Counted from the stretch's first letter, positions 52,134 to 61,713 are shown. The stretch is DNA of 64,000 nt from Desulfosalsimonas propionicica (GCF_013761005.1 NZ_JACDUS010000006.1:1-64000), one strand, 5' to 3'. Notes: a model not told the origin generated them from the letters alone. A program made the numbers and translations.

Positions 52134-52775
52134 CTATTTATGGCACTGGAAGCAGTTGCCTTTGCTGCCGGTTTCTTTCAGGTGGCATTCAGCGCAGTCG
52201 TTCATTTTCTGGCGGCGGCCGCCATGGTCGGGCTCGCCCAGGCGCAGCATGCTTTTGCCCCAGATGTCCCGGCTGTAGCCGGTAAGCCGGTTTTCCTGAT
52301 ACTCGCGCAGGGATGTGGAGTTTTTAATATCCCCGTGGCAGGTGGCACACTGCATATCCGCGCCCCTGACATGGGCGGCATGAGAGAAAAACACGCAGGG
52401 TGGCTGCTCGGCATAAATCAGCCAGGGCACTTCCTTGTCCTGGTTGACATATTCGTCTATGAATTTTTGTTCGTTTTCATTGCCGGTCATGGGGTACATA
52501 TGGCAGCTTTTGCATTCTTCCAGGGTGGGAGATCCGGAAAAACTGCCGTCTTCTCTGAAGAAATGGCAGGCGTTGCACTGGCCGCCCATCTGCTCGAGAT
52601 GGACCTGGTGGTTGAAATCGATGGGCTGTTGCTTGGTGGAGTACAGCAGTTTTGGAAAGGCGACCCATCCCGAGATGATGCTTGCGACCAATCCGATCAT
52701 GAAGAAAACAAATACCACCCAGCCGGAGGAGCGGTTGCCGGCGGCGGCCGTTTGGTTGTCCGATTGTGTGCTCAT
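52134..52775 (-). CDS. qrcA: Menaquinone reductase multiheme cytochrome c subunit QrcA
   Basis: QrcA accepts electrons from periplasmic cytochrome c3. The 213-residue protein has one N-terminal membrane helix (about 18-42) and five CXXCH heme sites: CNACH, CKSCH, CATCH, CAECH and CFQCH. A lone cysteine followed by FFSHAAH in the middle has the look of an incomplete site. Start ATG follows GGAG. First gene of the qrc operon, just after the ccs1-ccsA genes that attach c-type hemes. Confidence 0.9.
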   Translation of the reverse strand: MSTQSDNQTAAAGNRSSGWVVFVFFMIGLVASIISGWVAFPKLLYSTKQQPIDFNHQVHLEQMGGQCNACHFFREDGSFSGSPTLEECKSCHMYPMTGNENEQKFIDEYVNQDKEVPWLIYAEQPPCVFFSHAAHVRGADMQCATCHGDIKNSTSLREYQENRLTGYSRDIWGKSMLRLGEPDHGGRRQKMNDCAECHLKETGSKGNCFQCHK

Positions 52776-52878
52776 GGGGACTCCGTCAAAACTGTTTGGG
52801 GTTCATCGGAAAATGGACAATACCACTCTTTATAATGGATATATGTAAAGATCCGGAACAGATTTGATCAAGACAAAT

Positions 52879-52907
52879 CCAATATCGGGTTTGAGCAAAA
52901 TTGTCAA
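52879..52907 (-). promoter_or_regulatory. Promoter of the qrc operon
   Basis: On the minus strand TTGACA (52907-52902), a 17-bp spacer and TATTGG (52884-52879) lie about 100 bp upstream of qrcA, in the 173-bp gap after ccsA. Confidence 0.45.
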
Positions 52908-52948
52908 TGAAAATAGCAAATGCGTTCTGCGTGAAGACAGTACATGGG

Positions 52949-53782
52949 CTATTGGTAGCTGTGCAGGCCGGGAAGCAAATTGACCCCGAAGTAGGTAAAC
53001 AAAACAGCCACAAACCCGAGACACGACAGATAAGCAATGCGCCTTCCCTCCCATCCCCGCATGAACCGGGCATGCAGCAAAGTGGCATAGATCAGCCAGG
53101 TAATCAGCGACCATGTTTCTTTGGGGTCCCAGCCCCAGTAACGGCCCCAGGCCTGATCCGCCCAGATGGCGCCGGTGATAATACCCACGGACAGCAACAA
53201 AAAACCAAAGGCGATCATCTGGTGAGTCAGCTCATCCATGGTCTCTGCGTCCGGAAACCGTCCAATGGTTCCGGTATCCGGGCTGGCGGAAGCCGATTTG
53301 ATCAAATACATGATGCTGATGCCGCAGGCAATGGCAAATGCGGCATATCCCAGAAAGCAGGTGATGACATGGGCAATGAGCCAGTTGCTCTGCAGGGCTG
53401 GAATCAGGGGCTGGATCTGGCTGTCCACCGAGGGCAGCGAGGCATAGGCCATGGCCAGAAACGGGACAATGGAGGCAAATACGCCGATAGTGCGGACTTT
53501 GTAGCGGTATTCCACCACCAGATAGATCACGGCAATGCACAGGGCAAAAAACACCAAGGACTCATAGAGGTTGGACAAGGGTACATAGCCGTAGCCCATC
53601 TGGTGGGATTCCGCCCATCTGAGCACAAAACCCGCGGCATTGCCTGCGGCCGCGGCGATCAGCACCCCTGTGGCCGTTTTTCCCGGCAGGGATTTTTTAA
53701 ATATCCAGGCGGCAACATAGAGAATAAATGCCAGCCCGTAGACAAAAGTGACAATGGTGAATACGGTTTCGCTGTTTGGCAT
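52949..53782 (-). CDS. ccsA: Cytochrome c biogenesis protein CcsA/ResC
   Basis: CcsA with Ccs1/ResB forms the System II heme-delivery and ligation complex in the membrane. The 277-residue protein has about eight hydrophobic segments and the tryptophan-rich heme-binding WWD-like motif (WADQAWGRYWGWDPKETWSL, about 212-231). Conserved histidines occur in AHVITCFLG and in LLHARFM. Start ATG follows AGGA, 38 bp after ccs1. Confidence 0.9.
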   Translation of the reverse strand: MPNSETVFTIVTFVYGLAFILYVAAWIFKKSLPGKTATGVLIAAAAGNAAGFVLRWAESHQMGYGYVPLSNLYESLVFFALCIAVIYLVVEYRYKVRTIGVFASIVPFLAMAYASLPSVDSQIQPLIPALQSNWLIAHVITCFLGYAAFAIACGISIMYLIKSASASPDTGTIGRFPDAETMDELTHQMIAFGFLLLSVGIITGAIWADQAWGRYWGWDPKETWSLITWLIYATLLHARFMRGWEGRRIAYLSCLGFVAVLFTYFGVNLLPGLHSYQ

Positions 53783-53820
53783 GGTTTGTCCTGTGCAGTA
53801 TTTGACCGTTTGGCACGCGG

Positions 53821-55224
53821 TTATCCCGCGGTGCGTTGGTTTGTCTGATTTTGAAGCTTTGCGGCCAGGCGCCGCACTGCGGTTTTGATGCCGGGCCGCT
53901 TGCGCTCAGAGATGCCCCCAACGGCAACCCGGACACCGGTGTCACTGTCCTGAACCTCGATGCCGATTTTCTGCTGAAACATGAAAAATGTCACGTAACA
54001 GGCCAGAATCATCAGGGCAAAACTGACATATACCAGCGGAACCCCCGGGTCCCGGGTCACCTGCAGGCCGGTGTAGTAGGTGTACGCCACGTCTTCAATG
54101 GATATGGCATAATCCCCTCCCCGCATCCGGTCGAATTTGGGATAGTTCACGGGCAGCAGCACCGGCCGCTGTTCTCCGGATGCCGGCTTCAGGCTTGCCA
54201 GAAACGCCGGGCCCACATTGTGGCCCCTGAAAGCAAAATTGCCGGAAAAATCCTCCACAGTCAATTCCCCCTTACCTGCGGGAAGATCCACTGTTTCTCC
54301 CATGACTCCCTGTTTTTCAAACCGCATCCCGGATTGAGTATCGGTAAACACGACAGTAAATGCTTCAGCGGCATTTTGTCCGTAGGAGGACTGGAAAATG
54401 TTGATGCCTTTGTAGCGAAGCGGGTCATTGACCCGCAGCCGGTGCGTTTCGACCACTTTTTCATCTTCCATGATCGCGATGTCTGAGCGGTATTCCTTTG
54501 GCCGGCCGGAGGGGTAGTGGGAAACTGTGAAATCATCGCAACGCACGGAAAAATCCAGCTGACGGGTCTCATCGGAATGGCGCAGGGTGATGGTCCGGCG
54601 GGCCTCGCCCTCGGGTACGTTCATCATCCCCTCAAAGCCGAACAAAGATCCGATCAGACCGCCGATGACCAGCAGGACCACGCTCAAGTGAACGCCGTAA
54701 ACCCCCAGCCGGGTCCACCGGCCCCTTTCCCCGAAAATCCACCAGGAACCGTCCTCCTGCCGGGTCTGCACGTGAAAATAGCGTTTTTGCATGTATCGTT
54801 CAATGGTGTCTTTCAGATCCCCGGCCGGGGTGTCTGGCACTTGCCATTCGATGCGGCCGGCGGCCTTTTTAAACCGTTCGGGGTTGAAATGGGTTTTTTT
54901 GGGGAAAATGACTTTCCAGGTGGCTTTGAGCCGGCGCACCGAGCAGACCACCAGATTGATGACAAGCAGGCACAACAGCAGCCGGAACCACCAGGACTCG
55001 TACATGTTAAAGATGCTGAGCGAATCGAGCACGGAATAAAGATCCGGCCCGAATTTGCGGGCGTATACGGACGGATCCGCGTTCTGGGGAATGACCGTAC
55101 CGATAATGGATGTGGCTGCCAGACTCAGCAGCAGCACCACGGAAAGCCGTACTGAGGCGAAAAAATCCCACATCCGGTCCATGAAGGCGGCCGGAGTGGT
55201 TGAAGCGTGTTTCTGGCTGTTCAT
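53821..55224 (-). CDS. resB: Cytochrome c biogenesis protein Ccs1/ResB
   Basis: The 467-residue protein has three N-terminal membrane segments (about 24-44, 82-100 and 170-190), a large periplasmic domain, and a fourth segment near 412-432 followed by a basic tail. The core SVRLSVVLLLSLAATSIIGTVIPQN is characteristic of the ResB family. Start ATG follows AAAGGG. It pairs with ccsA immediately downstream, and the qrc operon follows. Confidence 0.9.
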   Translation of the reverse strand: MNSQKHASTTPAAFMDRMWDFFASVRLSVVLLLSLAATSIIGTVIPQNADPSVYARKFGPDLYSVLDSLSIFNMYESWWFRLLLCLLVINLVVCSVRRLKATWKVIFPKKTHFNPERFKKAAGRIEWQVPDTPAGDLKDTIERYMQKRYFHVQTRQEDGSWWIFGERGRWTRLGVYGVHLSVVLLVIGGLIGSLFGFEGMMNVPEGEARRTITLRHSDETRQLDFSVRCDDFTVSHYPSGRPKEYRSDIAIMEDEKVVETHRLRVNDPLRYKGINIFQSSYGQNAAEAFTVVFTDTQSGMRFEKQGVMGETVDLPAGKGELTVEDFSGNFAFRGHNVGPAFLASLKPASGEQRPVLLPVNYPKFDRMRGGDYAISIEDVAYTYYTGLQVTRDPGVPLVYVSFALMILACYVTFFMFQQKIGIEVQDSDTGVRVAVGGISERKRPGIKTAVRRLAAKLQNQTNQRTAG

Positions 55225-55416
55225 AAAAGGCCCTTTGCAAAGATTAAATCAAGCGCTTGTCCGGATGCAACACGCGCATGGCGGATTTGTTTCGCGTCGG
55301 TTTGCAACCTCATACCAGATCCGTCCGACCCAGGCAATAGCGATCGGAAAGACGCGGGCATTTTTTTTATCCGGCTGCAAGCCGGGTATTGCTGCTTGGT
55401 TTTATCATCCGGGCGC

Positions 55417-56184
55417 TTATGAAAGCGGTTTTTTGAGATGGCCGATATCCTGCCAGTCCAGGCCCAGAAGACCGGCTGCGGCCCGGTCCACGGCCACTGG
55501 GTCAAGCCCGGCGATGAGTTTCCCAACGGGCGGATCGCACTGCCTTCCGCCCAGGTGGGAGTCGGCCATGCCCACCGAGGCATCAACCAAACTCAGATCC
55601 GGCTGCCGGTAACGGTTTAAATCGGAAATGGCTTCCTGGAGGCGGCTGTGCAAAGCCGCCTTATTCCATGTGCCGCCGCCGGAGTAATGCGACGGCGGGG
55701 CAAATCCCATCATGTTTTTCAGCGTTCCGGTCACCTTGGCCAGGGTGTGGACCTTTAACACGGGAACGGAAATGATAAAACAGGACAAGGCGATCTCCGG
55801 CATCCAGAACTCGGGCAGGCGCCGGCAGGCCGGGTTTTTCATCTTTTTGAGGGTTTCGGTGTTTAAGTCGGCCAGCCGGATTTGTTTGCGTGCAGCCAGC
55901 CGGGTATATCCCAGAGTCTCAAAAACGGCCATGGTGTCACAGGACGGATCTCCGGTGCCTTCGGCAATGATGATTTCAGCATCCGGATTGCAGGCACGCA
56001 CGACATCGATAATCGCCTCGCAGCAAATGGGCGATGTGGTCACCGGAAACGGGGTGTCGGTCACCAGGTTGGGCTTGATCAGGATCCGGTCCCGGCCGGC
56101 CAGTACAGGGTTTGCCCCAACCCGGGCAAGGGCTTCGGGCACGGATTTGTCATATGTGGTAAAATCCACAATTGCCGTTGTCAT
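55417..56184 (-). CDS. DUF362 domain protein
   Basis: The 255-residue protein starts at the ATG that overlaps the stop of the M16 peptidase gene by one base (TAATG), so they are coupled. The family core is present: ILIKPNLV, IIIAEGTGDPSCDT, VPVLKVHTLAKVTGTLKNMMGF and VDASVGMADSHLGGR. DUF362 proteins are widespread in anaerobes; their function is not settled. No ferredoxin extension is seen here. Confidence 0.8.
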   Translation of the reverse strand: MTTAIVDFTTYDKSVPEALARVGANPVLAGRDRILIKPNLVTDTPFPVTTSPICCEAIIDVVRACNPDAEIIIAEGTGDPSCDTMAVFETLGYTRLAARKQIRLADLNTETLKKMKNPACRRLPEFWMPEIALSCFIISVPVLKVHTLAKVTGTLKNMMGFAPPSHYSGGGTWNKAALHSRLQEAISDLNRYRQPDLSLVDASVGMADSHLGGRQCDPPVGKLIAGLDPVAVDRAAAGLLGLDWQDIGHLKKPLS

Positions 56185-59105
56185 TATTGATCTTCCGGTT
56201 CGGGCGGCCCGTTGTCTGCATCCCCGGGTTCCGGAAGGATGCGGATATCGGCTGCATGCGCCGGTTTTAGCCATTTTCGGGCCGTCTGATTGATTTCCTC
56301 GACGGTGATACAGGTATAATCCTCCAGCAGGGTGCGGCTCCATTGAAGCTGCTCCGGATGGCGTCCTGCGCCCTTGAGTACCGTGTGCAGCCAGTACTCA
56401 TTGGTTTTGACCTGTTCGCGGATCTGGGTGAAAGTCGGTTCCAGGGCACGCTTTAATTCATCTTTCGTGGCGCCGTTTGCCTGAAGCTCGGCGCCAATGT
56501 CGGCCATGGCCTTCTCAACGGCATTGATTTTATCCGGATCAATGACCGCATAGCCGGTGAGCAGTCCGTAATCCGTATATGCCCGGCTCGGGGAATGGCT
56601 GGCGCCCTGGGCATAAGAAGCCCCGAGGTTTTCCCGGATCCGTATCCGCATGCGGTCGGAAAAAATGTCAGCAAGAACAGATAGCCGCCGGGCCTGATGA
56701 ATATCCCAGATATGGGTGGTGGGATAGGCCCTTACCAGCAGGCCTTTGGAAATGCGCGTGGGCACGGAAATTTCAATCTCCCGGTTTTTGGGGAAATCGG
56801 GGACGTTTACGGGCTCAGACTCCCGGAAATCCCTTCTTTGGGGCAGGGCGCCGAAAAAATTGCCTGCGGCATCAATGACAGCATCTTCGTCAATGTCGCC
56901 CACCACGGCGATCTCGAGGGGGCCCTGGCTCAGGGCAGGGGTGATCCAGTTGCGGATATCATTTATGCGCACCCGGGAAATGGCCTCCGGGCCCGGAAAG
57001 CCGAACCGGCCATCGCCGCCGGCCAGGAATTTTTGGCCTTTGATGGCCATGGCGCCCTGGACCGAATGAGACAAAGACCGGTATTTCTGCGTCAGCTGCC
57101 GGGCGCTCCGCCGCAGGGCCGTCTGACGATATCCCGGGTCCTGGATGTAATGATATAACAGTTGAAACATCAGCTCGGTTTCATTCGGCACCGATCTGGC
57201 GGAAAACACGAACTTGTCTTCTTCCACGTCAAAGGAAACCCGGGTGGTGGTGCCGGCAAGGACCCGGCTGAGTTCGTCATCTGAGAGTTTTCCCAGTCCG
57301 CCGGAATTGATGACCCGGTCGGTCATCTCCGAAAGCGCGGGCATGTTCTGTGGCTCCGAGGACTGGCCATGGCCGAAGCTCACGGCCGCCAGGACCTGGT
57401 TGGCGGTAAAATCGGTTTCTTTGACCAGCAGGGTCACCTTGTTTTCAAACCTGACACGGGTCACCCCGGTTTCATCCATTTTCGTCCGGTCCTCGATCAC
57501 CGGTGATCCGGACGGTGCCGGCAGATAGGGAAAGGCAAGGGCGTCTTTCGCATCCGGTCCCTGTACTTCAGTCTGCCGGCTTTGCCGGTAGGCCGCAGCG
57601 ATTTTCTTTTTCCCGGTTTCAGCCTCTTGTGCCAGATCCGCATTTCCGGTCACCAGCACCAGCCGGTGGGATGGGGCCCATTGGTTTTTAAACATTTCGT
57701 GCAGTTTTTCCGGCGTGGCGCTCTCGATCACCGGCTGGAGCAGGTTTCGGCGCTGAGTCGGGGACTGGAAAACACGTTTGGCATTCAAATGGTGAAGGAG
57801 TTGGCCGGCAATCTGCCCGTTTTCACGGGTGGGAGCGTTTTTGACCGCCTGTTGCAGGTCATTGGCAAATTCCTTTTTTGCACGGTTGACCTCGGCCTCT
57901 GTAAATCCGTGCTCCAGGGCCCGGCGCAGGGTTTGCTCGATCAGGGAAAGGCTTTCCTCCCAGTTTTCAGGATCGCATTTGGCACTGATTTCCGCGGCTT
58001 TGACAAATTTGAGATAATGGCCGGAGTATATGTCGGCCCGGGTAAACGGCGCGTCCTGCTCGTTGCGCAGCCGATCCAGGCGGTGGCCGACAATGCTGTC
58101 AGCCATTTCCGACAGCAGTTGTTTTTGCTGATACTCCCTGCTGTCCGCCGGTTGCGGGGTGCGGGTGAGGGTTTCAATGGCCACATTCGTGCGGCCGGCT
58201 TCGGGTTCGTGATGGTAAAAAGTCTTCAGGCCGTCATGATCAAAGTGGTCAAATTCCGGTTCCGGTTTTTCCGGAGCTTTCGCGGCAAGGCCGGAAAAGC
58301 GTTTTTCAATCAGGTTTTCCATGATCCCCGGGTCAAAATCGCCAACGGCAACCAATGTGAGCCGGCCCGGGCGGTACCAGGTATGGTAAAAGGTTTCCAG
58401 CATTTGCCGGTCGATGTTTTCAATGGTCTGGCGGGTACCGATGGGCATGCGCCCCGCAATTCGGGTTTCGGGCAGCTCAAATCGGAAGGTTTCTTTAAAG
58501 GTCCGGTAATCCGGGGTGTCCCGGGTCCGTTTTTCAGCCAGAATAACGGATCGCTCCTTTTCGATTTCCCCGGGTTCCAGCAGGGCTTCTGATGCGAAAT
58601 CGCGCATGACCAAAAGCCCTTCATCGATATCTTTTTTATCGCCCCGGGGCAGGTCCAGATCATAGGTGGTGTTGTAAAAACCCGTGCGGCCGTTGACATC
58701 CGGGCCGAATTTCATGCCGATGCGCTGGAAGTACTTCACCAGCTCGCCGGATGGAAAGTTGCGGGTCCCGGCAAAAAGCATGTGTTCGAGAAAATGGGCG
58801 ATCCCGCGCTCCTCCGGGGATTCGTGAAATGAGCCGGCATCCGCGTTCAAGTGCATTTTCACCCGGCCTTCGGGCTTTTGGTTTTCCATGAGCACATAGG
58901 AAAACCCGTTGTCCAGTTTTCCGAATATAAGCTCGGGATCAGGGGATAGATTGCTTTGTTCGTGAGCCCAGTGCCCGGTATGGTTCTGCTGGTTTTCGGG
59001 TTGCCCCGGGCCGGAAGGCAGGCCACGGCAGCCGGCGGCTGTCAGCATGGCGGCCAGTAAGCTGAAAAGAAGAATTTTCCACGCAGGTTTCATTGTTTTT
59101 TTCAC
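56184..59105 (-). CDS. M16-family zinc metallopeptidase, lipoprotein
   Basis: The 973-residue protein starts at GTG 59105 behind AGGAAAG. A signal peptide with lipobox (LTAAGC) follows, so it is probably anchored in an envelope membrane. The active zinc motif HFLEH (HxxEH) lies in the first M16 domain, with the distant glutamate in EIEKERSVILAEKR. Three further M16 domains without the motif follow, as in insulinase/PqqL-type single-chain members. Its substrate is unknown; such enzymes degrade small peptides. The next gene is the coupled DUF362 protein. Confidence 0.88.
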   Translation of the reverse strand: MKKTMKPAWKILLFSLLAAMLTAAGCRGLPSGPGQPENQQNHTGHWAHEQSNLSPDPELIFGKLDNGFSYVLMENQKPEGRVKMHLNADAGSFHESPEERGIAHFLEHMLFAGTRNFPSGELVKYFQRIGMKFGPDVNGRTGFYNTTYDLDLPRGDKKDIDEGLLVMRDFASEALLEPGEIEKERSVILAEKRTRDTPDYRTFKETFRFELPETRIAGRMPIGTRQTIENIDRQMLETFYHTWYRPGRLTLVAVGDFDPGIMENLIEKRFSGLAAKAPEKPEPEFDHFDHDGLKTFYHHEPEAGRTNVAIETLTRTPQPADSREYQQKQLLSEMADSIVGHRLDRLRNEQDAPFTRADIYSGHYLKFVKAAEISAKCDPENWEESLSLIEQTLRRALEHGFTEAEVNRAKKEFANDLQQAVKNAPTRENGQIAGQLLHHLNAKRVFQSPTQRRNLLQPVIESATPEKLHEMFKNQWAPSHRLVLVTGNADLAQEAETGKKKIAAAYRQSRQTEVQGPDAKDALAFPYLPAPSGSPVIEDRTKMDETGVTRVRFENKVTLLVKETDFTANQVLAAVSFGHGQSSEPQNMPALSEMTDRVINSGGLGKLSDDELSRVLAGTTTRVSFDVEEDKFVFSARSVPNETELMFQLLYHYIQDPGYRQTALRRSARQLTQKYRSLSHSVQGAMAIKGQKFLAGGDGRFGFPGPEAISRVRINDIRNWITPALSQGPLEIAVVGDIDEDAVIDAAGNFFGALPQRRDFRESEPVNVPDFPKNREIEISVPTRISKGLLVRAYPTTHIWDIHQARRLSVLADIFSDRMRIRIRENLGASYAQGASHSPSRAYTDYGLLTGYAVIDPDKINAVEKAMADIGAELQANGATKDELKRALEPTFTQIREQVKTNEYWLHTVLKGAGRHPEQLQWSRTLLEDYTCITVEEINQTARKWLKPAHAADIRILPEPGDADNGPPEPEDQ

Positions 59106-59346
59106 GGCAGCTTTCCTGTATTGTGAATGGAGCAAAAATATGAACAACTAAATTAATACGCAGGGCCGCGCCCGTCAAGTCGATCCGTTCAGACCGGGCT
59201 GCCGGCTGCAAAAGAGAATGAAGCCCGGGCCATGAACGAAAACGGAACATCTGTTTGCCGACACGGGACGGAAATGATTTTTGCGGCTTGAACCCGGTGG
59301 CCGGGTGTGTTATGGGAGCACTACACAAAAAAACAGGATACCTCGA

Positions 59347-59365
59347 TTTTTTGCGGTGCCATCAA
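59347..59365. repeat. Partial copy of a short interspersed repeat
   Basis: TTTTTTGCGGTGCCATCAA resembles the arm TTTTTACGGCACCATCAA at 63886-63904. It lies in the 300-bp gap between the M16 peptidase and the phosphate transporter, which otherwise shows no gene. Confidence 0.35.
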
Positions 59366-59405
59366 TTTTCCTGATAATAAAAATAGTTATAGGTAGAACA
59401 GGCCC

Positions 59406-60629
59406 ATGGAATATGTCATTCTGGTTTTAGGGTTTACCATCGGTTTTTACATGGCCTGGAACATCGGGGCAAATGATGTGGCCAATTCCATGGCCTCGGC
59501 CGTGGGTGCAAAGGCGATTACCCTCCGGCAGGCCATTTTCATTGCCGGCATTTTGAATATTGTGGGTGCGGCTTTTATTGGGTCTCATGTAACCGATACC
59601 ATCCGCAAGGGCATTGTTTCACCGGATGTGCTAAATGACCCGCATGTTGCCCTGGTTGGAGCCTTATCCGCCCTGCTGGCCGCAGCTCTCTGGGTGTCGT
59701 TTGCCACCTGGAAATCTTTGCCGGTTTCCACCACCCATTCCATCGTGGGGGCCATGGTGGGATTCGGCATTGTCACGGGCGGATTTTCCGTAATCAACTG
59801 GGCCGGTCTGGGCGCGGTGGTGGCCAGCTGGGTGATCTCGCCGGTGTTTAGCATGGTGATTGCCTTTGTGATGTTTAAGATTATTGTTCGGATTATTTTG
59901 TCCCGGCCCGATCCCGTGGGCACGGCGTTCCGGCTTTCGCCCCTTTTTATCGGCATGGCTGTTTTTGTGGTCATCATGTCCTTTGTGTTCAAGACCCCGT
60001 TGGGTAAAAACCTGGCTCTGAGCACGCCCGTGGCCTTTTCGACCGCACTGGTGTGTTCCGTTCTGCTCGGTTTTCTGGGAAAACGCCTGTTGCTTTGGTT
60101 CAGAAACGTACGCACCGGCGAAGAGGGTGCAGAGGGCGTTTTCCGGCGTATTCAGATCGGGACTTCCTGCTACGTTGCACTGGCCCAGGGCGCCAACGAT
60201 GTGGCCAACGCCATCGGACCGCTGGCCCTGATTTACTTCCTGGTGACAACCGGGGAGGCCGGGCAGACAGTTCCGGTTCCATACGTGCTTTTGGTGTTTG
60301 GCGGCCTGGGTATTGCCGCAGGTATCGCCATGGGCGGCGCCCGTGTGATCCGCACAGTTGGCGAGCGGATCACCACCCTGAGCAATACCAGGGGGTTTTC
60401 CGTGGACTTTGCCGCTGCCACAACGGTTTTGCTGGCCTCCAAAATGGGGCTGCCGGTTTCAACCACGCATGCGGCCGTGGGCGGGGTCCTGGGTGTCGGT
60501 CTGGCCAGGGGGCTGGAAGCCGTGAATTTTGGCGTTATTTTTCGGATTATGCTATACTGGGTATTAACCGTGCCCATGGCCGCTTTCACCAGCATGGTGT
60601 TGTTTAAAATTCTTTCCATGATTTTGTAA
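59406..60629 (+). CDS. Inorganic phosphate transporter, Pit family
   Basis: This is a low-affinity phosphate permease. The 407-residue protein has the two duplicated family signatures GANDVANSMASAVGAKAIT (about 23-41) and AQGANDVANAIGPLA (about 263-277), with about ten membrane helices and the paired VSTTHSIVGA and VSTTHAAVGG loops. Start ATG; RBS AGGTAGAACAGG is weak. The downstream DUF47 gene is the usual partner. Confidence 0.92.
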   Translation: MEYVILVLGFTIGFYMAWNIGANDVANSMASAVGAKAITLRQAIFIAGILNIVGAAFIGSHVTDTIRKGIVSPDVLNDPHVALVGALSALLAAALWVSFATWKSLPVSTTHSIVGAMVGFGIVTGGFSVINWAGLGAVVASWVISPVFSMVIAFVMFKIIVRIILSRPDPVGTAFRLSPLFIGMAVFVVIMSFVFKTPLGKNLALSTPVAFSTALVCSVLLGFLGKRLLLWFRNVRTGEEGAEGVFRRIQIGTSCYVALAQGANDVANAIGPLALIYFLVTTGEAGQTVPVPYVLLVFGGLGIAAGIAMGGARVIRTVGERITTLSNTRGFSVDFAAATTVLLASKMGLPVSTTHAAVGGVLGVGLARGLEAVNFGVIFRIMLYWVLTVPMAAFTSMVLFKILSMIL

Positions 60630-60653
60630 TCATCCTTCGAAGGAGGCGTTTTC

Positions 60654-61322
60654 ATGCGTATTCCGTTTTTTTCCTTGTTTATTACATCCCCCTTTGACGC
60701 TTTGCAGGATCATGCTGAAAAGGTCAAAGAATGTGCCTGGGCTTTCCAGCAGGCCATGGAGTGTTATGCCTCCTCGAAATGCGAAGTGTTCGAGGATCAC
60801 CGGCAGGAAGTCATTCGCATCGAACATGACGCCGATGCCATCAAGCGAAGAATTCGCGGGCACCTGCCAAAGGGCGTCATGCTTCCGGTGGAGAAGTTTC
60901 AGTTGTTCCAGTATCTGCGGGAGCAGGACAATGTTCTCGACAGTGTCCAGGAGGCTTTAAACTGGCTGTCCCACCGGATGGACAAGGGGATTCCGGAAGT
61001 TCTGGAACGCGATTTTTTCCTGCTGGTGGATGCTGCCATTGAACCTACCGAGGAGTTGAGCCGCATGGTGGGGGAGGCCCAGATCTACTTTAAAAATTTT
61101 TCCGAAAAACAGCGCAAAAAAGTCAAGGATATCATTTCCAATATCCGCCAGATGGAACATGACGCCGACCAGCGTGAATATGCCCTGATCCGGAAGGTGT
61201 TTCAAACCGAAACGGATCCCATCACCGTGTTTCACTTGGTGAGGCTGGCCGAAATTATCGGCAATATCGCAGATCACTCTGAAAACTCAGGGGATATGAT
61301 GCGGGCTATGGTGGCCAAATAA
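60654..61322 (+). CDS. DUF47/PhoU-like regulator of phosphate transport
   Basis: The 222-residue helical protein belongs to the TIGR00153 family that accompanies Pit transporters. It starts at ATG behind GAAGGAGG, 24 bp after the transporter. Conserved EHDADAIKRRIRGHLPKG and MEHDADQREYALIRKVF repeat the metal-binding ExxxD pattern of PhoU bundles. It probably modulates the transporter rather than the Pst system. Confidence 0.88.
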   Translation: MRIPFFSLFITSPFDALQDHAEKVKECAWAFQQAMECYASSKCEVFEDHRQEVIRIEHDADAIKRRIRGHLPKGVMLPVEKFQLFQYLREQDNVLDSVQEALNWLSHRMDKGIPEVLERDFFLLVDAAIEPTEELSRMVGEAQIYFKNFSEKQRKKVKDIISNIRQMEHDADQREYALIRKVFQTETDPITVFHLVRLAEIIGNIADHSENSGDMMRAMVAK

Positions 61323-61361
61323 TATCGTTGTCCATGTTTTGCGAAAAGACCTGCAGCATGG

Positions 61362-61388
61362 GCGGCAGACCCCGGAAGGGGTTGCCGC
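61362..61388. terminator. Hairpin between convergent genes
   Basis: GCGGCA and TGCCGC enclose CCCC-GGAA-GGGG. It sits at the 3' ends of the DUF47 gene and of the zinc-ribbon gene on the other strand. The T-run is on the 5' side for the minus strand, so termination efficiency is uncertain. Confidence 0.4.
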
Positions 61389-61624
61389 TAAAAAAAAGCC
61401 CATTTGATATATAAGATCAGAGCCAGCCAGGAAAGAATACAGGTGATGTAAGAATACCAGTTGATCGGGCGTTTGGCCTTGCCGTGGCTGTCCACCTTGC
61501 CCACCCGGGCTTTGCAGGAAAAACAATGGGTGGCGTCAATCGGCAGGCTTGCAAAACATTCCGGGCAGCGTTTGATCAGATAGCTATCCGGATTGCCCTT
61601 TGTCTTTTTTTTTCGTATGCCCAT
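61388..61624 (-). CDS. Small zinc-ribbon membrane protein
   Basis: The 78-residue protein has CPEC and CFSC (residues about 20-37), a four-cysteine zinc ribbon, and one C-terminal membrane helix (about 56-76). The linker is basic and polar. Zinc-ribbon single-helix proteins are common and of unknown role. It lies between DUF47 and ppiD and overlaps the convergent hairpin at its stop. Confidence 0.7.
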   Translation of the reverse strand: MGIRKKKTKGNPDSYLIKRCPECFASLPIDATHCFSCKARVGKVDSHGKAKRPINWYSYITCILSWLALILYIKWAFF

Positions 61625-61656
61625 GATCCCCCCTTTTGGTTGATCGGGCGCAGAAT

Positions 61657-61706
61657 CGGCTTTTAAAACCGTATCTGACCTGATCTGCGGTTTTAAAGCC
61701 GTTTTT
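61657..61706 (+). terminator. Hairpin with U-tract between the zinc-ribbon gene and ppiD
   Basis: CGGCTTTTAAAACCG (61657-61671) and CGGTTTTAAAGCCG (61688-61701) pair with one bulge, then TTTTT on the plus strand. Neither neighbour is read in the plus direction, so it may block readthrough from the phosphate genes; on the minus strand it may protect the ppiD mRNA end. Confidence 0.4.
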
Positions 61707-61713
61707 GTTCAAA

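Noticed and set aside
55366-55380. Terminator after the DUF362 gene
   Set aside because: The short CCGGCT/AGCCGG stem is not followed by a T-run on the relevant strand.
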